A DNA stretch of 5,964 nt from Lentisphaerota bacterium (lineage in GTDB: Bacteria > Verrucomicrobiota > Lentisphaeria > Oligosphaerales > Oligosphaeraceae), in NCBI GenBank assembly GCA_012799755.1, contig JAAZKQ010000211.1, positions 1 to 5,964 of the forward strand, given 5' to 3'. The translations under genes were made by a program, and so were the position numbers. Numbering within the stretch: position 1 is the first letter of the stretch; every line of letters begins with the position of its first letter. Below the pieces are notes generated by a model. That model was not told the origin of the DNA, searched no databases, and saw only the letters and a list, made by a program, of their open reading frames with translations. Positions 1 through 5,139 of the stretch are shown one piece after another.

Positions 1-25
1 AAAATCAGGCGCCTCGGAGAGGCGC
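1..25 (-). terminator. GC-rich hairpin at left edge, possible gltX terminator
   Basis: A perfect 7-bp stem (GCGCCTC at 9-15, GAGGCGC at 19-25) closes a GGA triloop. On the minus strand it is followed by CTGATTTT up to the window edge, so a U-tract may start four bases after the stem. It lies about 135 nt beyond the gltX stop. The same triloop occurs in the palindromes at 1911-1929 and 2031-2049, so it may instead belong to a repeat family. The left flank is missing. Confidence 0.4.
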
Positions 26-147
26 TACAGAAGACTGCCAAAAGAAACTGAAAATGTAAACTTAATTTCTGTACAGCTCCTTATCGTCTCTAATCCATCA
101 TTTGCGCCTGGCCATGGACTGTCGCACAGCTCCCGCGCAGCCGCTGT

Positions 148-160
148 CGCCGTGCCGGCG
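148..160 (-). other. Hairpin abutting the gltX stop codon
   Basis: A 5-bp perfect stem with a 3-nt loop (CGCCG, TGC, CGGCG on the plus strand) begins at the first base after the gltX TAA. No T-run follows on the minus strand, so it is not a canonical intrinsic terminator. It could stabilise the mRNA 3' end or be chance in GC-rich DNA. Confidence 0.3.
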
Positions 161-1744
161 TTAGAATTTTTCCAACGCGATTTTCAGTCGCGCCAGCGAG
201 CGTTCGCGGCCCAGGAGCTCGGCTGTTTCGTAGATGCCGGCGCCGATGCCGCTGCCGGTAATTGCCACTCTTAGCGGCTGGTTCAGTTTGCCCTGGGCGA
301 GACCGACCTTGTCACAGGCGGTTTGGATGGCGCCTTCGATATTCGCGGCTGTAAAGTCCGGCAGTTCAGCGAAGAGCTGCAACGTCGCCTCCAGCGCGGC
401 GCGCGCGGTCGAATCCTTGAGATGCTTGGCGCAGACTTTCTCGTCGTAATCCGGCACGTCCACGAAGAAGTAGACCCACTGCTCCAGGTCGGCGAAGCGC
501 TTCACGCGGCTCTGCATGAGGGTGCAGACCGCTTGGAGCCGGCTTTCGCTGAGGGCGGTCGCCCAGGGATAGCGTTTGAGCCACTCGCGGCAGATCGCCA
601 AGAAGTCCGCCGCCGGTATTTCCGCGATATACTGGCCGTTGAGATTGGTCAGTTTCTGAATGTCCATCTGCGCGGACGCATGGAGAACCCTGGACAACGA
701 GAACGCTTCAATGAGCTCCTGACGGCTCATCTTTTCGCGGTCATCGCCCGGCGACCAGCCCAGCAAGCTCAGGTAATTGAACAACGCATCAGGGACAAAG
801 CCCTTGTCGCGGAAATCGCCGACGAAGGCGTCGCCGTCGCGTTTGCTGTAGGGCTTGCCGGCGGCATTGACGATCATCGGCAGGTGCGCATAGGTCGGCA
901 CCGGCGCCCCCAGGCAACTGAAGAGCATGATGTGCCGGAAAGTGTTCTCCACATGGTCGTCCCCGCGGATGATGTGGGTGATGCGCTGGGTAATGTCGTC
1001 AACCACGTTGGCCAGGTGAAAGACCGGCGAGCCGTCGCTGCGCACGATGACCACGTCGCGCATGCTGTCCAGCGGCTTGCTCATCGTGCCCTTGACCGCG
1101 TCGTGATAGCTGATCACGCGCCGCGTGAAGCGCAGTTTGGTGGCGCCGGGGACATTGAATTCCGCGCCCTCACGCAAAATTGCCGTTTCCTTGCCGGCGA
1201 GAGTGAAAAGAACCTGCTCCGCGGCGTCGAGGACCTGCAAGTCCAGGCAGCCCGCCAGACAGCAGCCGCCCGGTGCCGGCGTGCCCTTCTTGGAGATGCC
1301 GGCGTAATCAACGCCCTTGCCGCTGACCTGCACCGGGACATCCGGATGCACCGGCACCTCAATCGTGCCGACCGACGACACGCCGGGAATGCGCTCGGCA
1401 GCAAATGGAATGCGGAAGACTATCGCCTCGCCGCCACCGCCCTTGGCATCGCGGTAGGCATCGCCGGCGGCCAGCAGGCGCTCCGCCGCCGCCAGGTGCT
1501 TCTCCTGCTGCGACGTCTGGTACAAGGGCGGCTTTTCATCAAAATCCAGCCCGAGCCACTCCATGACCTCTAGCAGAGTCGCGATGGCCTCCGGCGTCGA
1601 ACGCTCCAGGTCCGTGTCCTCAATACGCAGCAGAAAAGCTCCGCCCTCATGGCGGGCAAACAACCAGTTGAAAATCGCCGCGCGGATATTGCCGATGTGG
1701 ACTTGGCCTGTCGGCGACGGCGCAAAACGAACACGCACACTCAT
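161..1744 (-). CDS. gltX: Glutamyl-tRNA synthetase (glutamate--tRNA ligase), with an unusual insertion
   Basis: This is a cytoplasmic class I aminoacyl-tRNA synthetase of 527 aa that attaches glutamate to tRNA-Glu. The Rossmann catalytic domain opens with the HIGH-type motif (APSPTGQVHIGN, residues 8-19) and LLRIEDTD follows at 38-45. RGDDHVENT is at 260-268 and the KMSKS-type loop reads KPYSKRDGD (297-305), where most bacterial enzymes have KLSKR. The helical anticodon-binding domain covers roughly 345-527 and ends in the usual GKLNQPLRVA and LLGRERSLARL blocks. The odd part is residues 98-209. The usual Cys-bearing connective segment is shortened to a glycine-rich stretch, and about 85-90 extra residues, apparently beta-rich and including a CCLAGC patch (161-166), lie between VFRIPF and ISYHDAVKG. 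The start is supported by the family N-terminus and an AGAGGA ribosome site 8 nt upstream. It is transcribed away from the U32 gene. I am very sure of the identity; whether it is discriminating or also charges tRNA-Gln cannot be told. Confidence 0.97.
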   Translation of the reverse strand: MSVRVRFAPSPTGQVHIGNIRAAIFNWLFARHEGGAFLLRIEDTDLERSTPEAIATLLEVMEWLGLDFDEKPPLYQTSQQEKHLAAAERLLAAGDAYRDAKGGGGEAIVFRIPFAAERIPGVSSVGTIEVPVHPDVPVQVSGKGVDYAGISKKGTPAPGGCCLAGCLDLQVLDAAEQVLFTLAGKETAILREGAEFNVPGATKLRFTRRVISYHDAVKGTMSKPLDSMRDVVIVRSDGSPVFHLANVVDDITQRITHIIRGDDHVENTFRHIMLFSCLGAPVPTYAHLPMIVNAAGKPYSKRDGDAFVGDFRDKGFVPDALFNYLSLLGWSPGDDREKMSRQELIEAFSLSRVLHASAQMDIQKLTNLNGQYIAEIPAADFLAICREWLKRYPWATALSESRLQAVCTLMQSRVKRFADLEQWVYFFVDVPDYDEKVCAKHLKDSTARAALEATLQLFAELPDFTAANIEGAIQTACDKVGLAQGKLNQPLRVAITGSGIGAGIYETAELLGRERSLARLKIALEKF

Positions 1745-1752
1745 GGACTCTG

Positions 1753-1758
1753 TCCTCT
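1753..1758 (-). promoter_or_regulatory. Ribosome binding site of gltX
   Basis: The minus strand reads AGAGGA here, 8 nt before the gltX ATG (1744-1742). It is a good Shine-Dalgarno match at ideal spacing and fixes the start codon. Confidence 0.75.
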
Positions 1759-1807
1759 ATTCTCGCAAGGTGGACTGAAAAAGCGGCAAACAATGGGTAA
1801 ACTGCTA

Positions 1808-1836
1808 AATATAAACAACAAAAACCACTTTTACAG
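1808..1836 (-). promoter_or_regulatory. Possible gltX promoter region
   Basis: The minus strand has an A/T-rich tract with TATATT at 1813-1808 as the best -10 candidate, about 63 nt upstream of the gltX start. No convincing -35 box lies 16-18 nt before it, since the hexamer there resembles CTGTAA or CCTGTA. The call rests on A/T content and position only. Confidence 0.25.
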
Positions 1837-1909
1837 GCACGCGCAGCAAATGAGCCCAAGCACGGCGAGAAACGGGCGTCAAGTGGGTGCGGCTAGCGAG
1901 GCGCATCTG

Positions 1910-1933
1910 AAAGCGGCTGGAAGCCGCTTTTTT
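1910..1933 (+). terminator. Palindrome with T-run (terminator-like), repeat copy A
   Basis: A 9-bp stem (1910-1918 with 1922-1930) closes a GGA loop and runs into T residues to 1933, which is the form of an intrinsic terminator on the plus strand. No gene reads into it from the left, because gltX runs the other way, so it could end an antisense or small RNA. It may also simply be one copy of an interspersed palindrome, since its exact reverse complement lies at 2031-2049. Confidence 0.45.
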
Positions 1934-1965
1934 CTATCCGCAGATGTCGCAGATTAACGCAGATT
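1930..1965. repeat. Triple CGCAGAT intergenic repeat, copy 1
   Basis: CGCAGAT starts at 1939, 1948 and 1958, a 9-nt then 10-nt step, preceded by a T-rich stretch and ATC. It matches the element at 5895-5930 at 31 of 36 positions by my hand alignment, with identical phasing. From memory, similar CGCAGATT strings are common between genes in environmental bacterial genomes. Their function is not known to me. Confidence 0.7.
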
Positions 1966-2030
1966 TTTTCAGGTCGGCCGCTTGGAAATCCAAGGCCCAG
2001 CCCACATCATCCCGCCGCCGGCCAGAGTAG

Positions 2031-2049
2031 AAGCGGCTTCCAGCCGCTT
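2031..2049 (+). repeat. Palindromic repeat copy B, inverted copy of 1911-1929
   Basis: AAGCGGCT, TCC, AGCCGCTT forms an 8-bp stem with a triloop. It is the exact reverse complement over 19 nt of the palindrome at 1911-1929. It is followed by TCCC and has no long T-run, so it does not look like a terminator on this strand. The pair brackets about 100 bp that include the triple CGCAGAT motif. Confidence 0.6.
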
Positions 2050-2078
2050 TCCCGCCCTGCACAAAGTGCAATGGGACT

Positions 2079-2144
2079 TAGGAGATACGAAAGATGGGTT
2101 CCATTACAAGGCAACAGGCAATGGCTGCGAATATCAATCGGTGA
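2079..2144 (+). other. Micro-ORF with good ribosome site (16 codons), doubtful
   Basis: TAGGAG at 2079-2084 is followed nine bases later by ATG (2094), sixteen codons and TGA (2142-2144), encoding MGSITRQQAMAANINR. The ribosome-site spacing is good but the peptide resembles nothing I know. It sits more than 400 bp before the U32 start and upstream of the best promoter candidate, so it is unlikely to be a leader peptide for that gene. It could be a relic of a decayed gene or chance. Confidence 0.15.
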
Positions 2145-2183
2145 CCGGTTACGCCACCGTCATGTCTTGCGGAAACCGTTTCT

Positions 2184-2211
2184 TTGACATTCCAACCTTT
2201 TGTCATATTTT
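2184..2211 (+). promoter_or_regulatory. Candidate sigma-70-like promoter upstream of the U32 gene
   Basis: A perfect TTGACA (2184-2189) is followed after 16 nt by TATTTT (2206-2211), which matches four of six -10 consensus positions. A TGACA/TGTCA inverted repeat (2185-2189, 2201-2205) overlaps the spacer and could be an operator. Transcription would start near 2218 and give a leader of about 375 nt before the U32 start. It is the best promoter match on this strand in the gap. Confidence 0.4.
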
Positions 2212-2382
2212 AAGCATTGTAGGCTGTGTCAGTTATCGGGTGCGGTTACAACTTTCACAGTCTGTGTGGCATGGCACCCCATGCTTGACACGACTTTTTT
2301 ATTTGAATTTCTCGTAGCTTATTTCACGCCGAGCCTTGTTCCGCGCCGAGACGCTAGACAAAAAATAAGACCGGCCATAGAG

Positions 2383-2535
2383 GGGCCTCCACACTAGTGG
2401 GGGAAAGCGAGAGAGACTGACTTCGCTTTAGTTGGAGCCCACGCAGTATCAATAGCTGACCGCCTGTCATTTTTCCACGCAAAAGGCAATCGCCGGCCGT
2501 CATTGGGCGCTTCTGTCAGCTATATTAAGTTTTTT
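2383..2535 (+). promoter_or_regulatory. Candidate structured leader RNA before the U32 gene
   Basis: Two abutting hairpins can form. CCTCCAC (2386-2392) pairs with GTGGGGG (2397-2403, one wobble) around an ACTA loop, and AAAGCGA (2404-2410) pairs with TCGCTTT (2423-2429). GGGC-TCCA (2383-2391, one bulge) could instead pair with TGGAGCCC (2433-2440), excluding the first hairpin. Downstream, a perfect 9-bp stem (ATAGCTGAC 2452-2460, GTCAGCTAT 2515-2523) encloses two possible short stems (GCCT/AGGC, CGCC/GGCG). Six T residues follow at 2530-2535. I recognise no known riboswitch or RNA family here. The stems are direct observations; the function is inference. Confidence 0.25.
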
Positions 2536-2592
2536 GCGCCCGCTTTCCTTCCCCGCCTTGAGCAGCTACGATACTGAAGCGAAAATAGCTCC

Positions 2593-5082
2593 ATGGAACT
2601 TCTTGCACCTGCCGGCAATCTCGAGGCCGGCGTCGGCGCCTTTCACTACGGCGCCGACGCGGTTTACCTCGGTATGCGTGAATTTTCAGCCCGCGCTGAT
2701 GCGGACAACTTTACCCTCGACGAACTCAGCGTGCTCCTGGGCATCGCCCATCAGGACAGAGTGCGGCCGCGGAGGGTCTATGTCGCTATCAACACGCTGG
2801 TTAAAGAGGCGGAATTACCGGGACTGATTGACTTGCTGGCGCAGCTGCGGGACCTCGCAGTGGACGCGCTGATCATCCAGGACCTGGCGCTGTACAGCAT
2901 TATCCAGGAGCACTTTCCGGAATTCGAGCTGCACGCCAGCACGCAGATGGCCATCCACAATCTGGCGGGCGCCAGGCAGGCGCATGAAATGGGCTTCAGG
3001 CGCGTCATCGCCGCCAGGGAATTGACCCTCGCCGAGCTGGGCGAGATGTGCGACATTCCCAACCTGGAACTGGAAGTCTTTGTGCACGGCGCACTCTGCT
3101 ATGCCTACAGCGGTCTGTGTCTGCTCTCGGCCTGTCTGCGCGGCGGCAGCGGCAATCGCGGCGACTGCGCCTATATCTGCCGCAACAGCTTCAAAGTCCA
3201 GGACGCCAATGGCGCCCTCATTGACCAATGTGCGCCGATGTCCATGAAGGACTTGGCCCTGCCGGAACTGATTCCGTCCCTGCGCCGCTGCGGCGTCGCG
3301 TCCCTGAAGATCGAAGGGCGGAAAAAAACGCCGCTCTATATCGCCGCCATGACCAATTATTACCGCAAGCTCATGGACGGCACTTTCGCGCCGGACGAAC
3401 AAGCCCGTTGCGAGCGTGACATCAAGACCATTTTCAGCCGACCGTGGACGACACTCTACACGCGAAACGCCCGCAGCGCCGCCGTCACCACGCCATACAG
3501 CTCCGGTCCCAGCGGCGTCGAAGTGGGCACGGTCGCCGCCGTCACCCCCGGCACTCCCGACCGCCTTCGCTTCGTGCTCAAAAACCAGGGCATTGAGCGC
3601 TATGACGGCCTGCAGATTGAGCTGCCTGAGCGCGAAAAGCCCTTTGGCTTCGGCATTGAGGACTTGCGCGTCTTCAGTCAACGCGGCCACGAAAGCGGCA
3701 GCGCCGCCTTCAGCGCTGAGCCGGAAAGCACCATTGAAGTCGCCTTGCCGGCAGAGCACCCGCCGATTCCCGTCGGCGCCAGGATCAGCTGTTCGTCCTC
3801 CCAGGCCGTCAAGCGCAGCTACGACTGGCCGACGCCGCGGCCAAGCCTCTGCCGCTCCCGCCACCCGGTCTATTTCGAACTGAAGATCGCGCCGCGTGAG
3901 CTCCTGGTCATTTCCCAGCCCTGCGCCGGTCCCCGCGAACTCAGCGACATCCGTAGCAGCATGACTCTGGACGAGCCGCTCGCCCCAGCCCGTCAGCCGG
4001 AAAAAGTCGTCGCCACCGCCGAGAGCTGCTTTGCCAAGCTCGGCGATACGACTTTCACCCTCGCCGACCTCCGCGTCAGCAATCCCCAAGGGCTCTTTGT
4101 GCCGACATCGCTGCTCAACGAGCTTCGTCGCCGAGCCGCGCAGGATGTCCAAGACGCTCTTGACAAGGACCTTGGCGAGCTCACCAGCAAGGTCATCGCC
4201 GCCATTGACGCTTGGCAGCCCCCAAAAGCCACAGCAAGCGCCACGCCGGCATGGGCAATCAAGATTGACCGTGTCTTCTATCTCAATCTCTTCAGCGACA
4301 AAGAACTCGCGCGTCTCGACGAAGTCATCTTCGCCATCGGTCGAACGCCCGTCAACGAGATTCCGGACGCCTTGACGGAGCTGGAACGCCTGCTTGGCGG
4401 CCGCAACCGCATTCGTCTGGCGCTGCCGGCCATCAGCCGTGACAACGGCAGCACCAACTGGGCGGCCTTAATCGCCAATCTGTTCCGCAGTGGCTGGCGC
4501 CGCTGGGAGCTGTCCAACCTAGGCGCCTGGCAGCTGTTCAGCGAGGCCGGCGCCAGCCCGCGCAACCTCAATCTGACCGCCGACTGGCCGATGCTGGTCT
4601 GTAATCATTTGGCAGCCAAGACCTTACTGGACATGAACGTCCAGCGCGTCACGCTGTCGCCGGAGGACCGCTGGGACAACTGGCTGGCGCTGCTGAAAAA
4701 GCTCGGCGTCTGCGTGGATGTGCCGGTGTACCAAGACACGCCGCTGGCCTTGTCAGCGACCTGTATCATGAACAGCCTGAAGGGCTTCTGCCCCGGCAAA
4801 AAGCACTGCGACTTCACCACGTTGACGCTGAGTTCGCGACGGGACGAAAGGCTCGTCGCCATCAATGACCACTGCCAATCCGTCATCATCTCGGAACGGC
4901 CTCTTGATCTCAGCGGCCATCTCCACGAACTGCGTCGCCATGGCGCCGGGCGTTTCCGCGCCGACTTCCTCTGGCGAGACTATGCGCCGACGACCGTACA
5001 CGACATCTGGCGCAAACTGCAACTTGATGAAGCGGACAGCAGTGCCTGGACCGCCAATCTTTTCCGCGATATAAACGCATAA
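2593..5082 (+). CDS. Peptidase U32 family protein with DUF3656, RlhA/TrhP-like RNA hydroxylase
   Basis: This 829-aa cytoplasmic protein starts with the family N-terminus MELLAPAGN. The U32 domain spans about 75-305. Its signature EVFVHGALCYAYSGLCLLS (161-179) and the following RGDCAYIC supply C169, C176, C192 and C196, the four cysteines expected to hold an Fe-S cluster. LKIEGR is at 238-243. A DUF3656-type segment covers about 385-520 (KLGDTTFTL, LFVPTSLLNELRR). Residues 555-810 look like a degenerate second U32 barrel with its own cysteines (724, 733, 739, 761). In E. coli, RlhA (about 650 aa, with DUF3656) hydroxylates 23S rRNA C2501 and TrhP (about 450 aa, without it) makes ho5U34 in tRNA, so the architecture favours RlhA. 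The longer C-terminus leaves the substrate open, and some older relatives were described as collagenases. No clear ribosome site precedes the ATG. tsaB follows after 57 bp. Confidence 0.93.
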   Translation: MELLAPAGNLEAGVGAFHYGADAVYLGMREFSARADADNFTLDELSVLLGIAHQDRVRPRRVYVAINTLVKEAELPGLIDLLAQLRDLAVDALIIQDLALYSIIQEHFPEFELHASTQMAIHNLAGARQAHEMGFRRVIAARELTLAELGEMCDIPNLELEVFVHGALCYAYSGLCLLSACLRGGSGNRGDCAYICRNSFKVQDANGALIDQCAPMSMKDLALPELIPSLRRCGVASLKIEGRKKTPLYIAAMTNYYRKLMDGTFAPDEQARCERDIKTIFSRPWTTLYTRNARSAAVTTPYSSGPSGVEVGTVAAVTPGTPDRLRFVLKNQGIERYDGLQIELPEREKPFGFGIEDLRVFSQRGHESGSAAFSAEPESTIEVALPAEHPPIPVGARISCSSSQAVKRSYDWPTPRPSLCRSRHPVYFELKIAPRELLVISQPCAGPRELSDIRSSMTLDEPLAPARQPEKVVATAESCFAKLGDTTFTLADLRVSNPQGLFVPTSLLNELRRRAAQDVQDALDKDLGELTSKVIAAIDAWQPPKATASATPAWAIKIDRVFYLNLFSDKELARLDEVIFAIGRTPVNEIPDALTELERLLGGRNRIRLALPAISRDNGSTNWAALIANLFRSGWRRWELSNLGAWQLFSEAGASPRNLNLTADWPMLVCNHLAAKTLLDMNVQRVTLSPEDRWDNWLALLKKLGVCVDVPVYQDTPLALSATCIMNSLKGFCPGKKHCDFTTLTLSSRRDERLVAINDHCQSVIISERPLDLSGHLHELRRHGAGRFRADFLWRDYAPTTVHDIWRKLQLDEADSSAWTANLFRDINA
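2630..2660 (+). other. Perfect 11-bp inverted repeat early in the U32 coding region
   Basis: GCGTCGGCGCC (2630-2640) and GGCGCCGACGC (2650-2660) are exact reverse complements around a 9-nt spacer, starting 37 nt after the first base of the start codon. In RNA this would be a very stable hairpin near the initiation region. It lies over conserved codons (about GVGAFHYGADA), so coding constraint with GC-rich third positions may explain it. Confidence 0.45.
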
Positions 5083-5085
5083 TTC

Positions 5086-5115
5086 CGGCCTGGCGGCACT
5101 GCGCTACGCAGGCCG
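5086..5115 (+). other. Hairpin(s) between the U32 gene and tsaB
   Basis: CGGCCTG (5086-5092) pairs perfectly with CAGGCCG (5109-5115). An alternative, mutually exclusive hairpin is CTGCG-CTA-CGCAG (5099-5111). No T-run follows, so it is not an intrinsic terminator. It could mark a processing site or modulate tsaB expression within the shared transcript. Confidence 0.3.
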
Positions 5116-5124
5116 TCAGCCCAT

Positions 5125-5130
5125 AGAGGT
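5125..5130 (+). promoter_or_regulatory. Ribosome binding site of tsaB
   Basis: AGAGGT lies 9 nt before the tsaB ATG (5140-5142) at normal spacing. It closely resembles the AGAGGA before gltX and supports the chosen start. Confidence 0.65.
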
Positions 5131-5139
5131 CTCAGCATC

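Larger units (their letters stand above)
1745..2592. other. Long divergent intergenic region without a credible gene
   Basis: This stretch between the divergent gltX and U32 starts is visibly richer in A and T than the flanking genes. From left to right it holds the gltX ribosome site and possible promoter, palindrome A, the triple CGCAGAT repeat, palindrome B, a micro-ORF, a TTGACA promoter candidate, a CACAG-T-CTGTG palindrome (2256-2266), a 6-bp hairpin (2269-2284) and the leader stems. The longest open frames in it run through the repeats and show no family features, so I do not call proteins here. Confidence 0.7.

Noticed and set aside
26..147. Search for a tRNA or small RNA gene downstream of gltX
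   Set aside because: No cloverleaf arms, T-loop (GTTCRA-type) or convincing stem set was found; I see nothing specific in this stretch.
323..1573. Long open frame of about 416 codons on the plus strand, antisense to gltX
   Set aside because: It lies entirely inside gltX, has no recognisable domain and is rich in Arg, Ala and His, as expected for the reverse frame of a GC-rich gene.
1649..1957. Possible 102-aa protein starting inside gltX and ending in the CGCAGAT repeat
   Set aside because: Its first part is antisense to gltX and its last part is a translation of palindrome A and the repeat (AAGSRFFLSADVAD). No protein-like conservation can be seen.
1930..1965. CRISPR-like tandem repeats (three CGCAGAT units)
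   Set aside because: The units are 7 nt with 2-3 nt between them, far too short for CRISPR repeats and spacers, and no cas gene is present.
2071..2100. Two ATGGG boxes (2071, 2094) looking like a degenerate tandem repeat
   Set aside because: There are only two short matches with unlike sequence between them, which is not enough to call a repeat.
1982..2317. Possible 111-aa protein in the divergent gap, starting at TTG
   Set aside because: It runs through palindrome B, has no ribosome site and no domain signal, and overlaps promoter-like and hairpin sequences.
2815..4152. Long open frame of about 445 codons on the minus strand, antisense to the U32 gene
   Set aside because: It is a shadow frame of a clearly homologous gene, with low-complexity Ala/Gly/Val-rich composition and no family motif.
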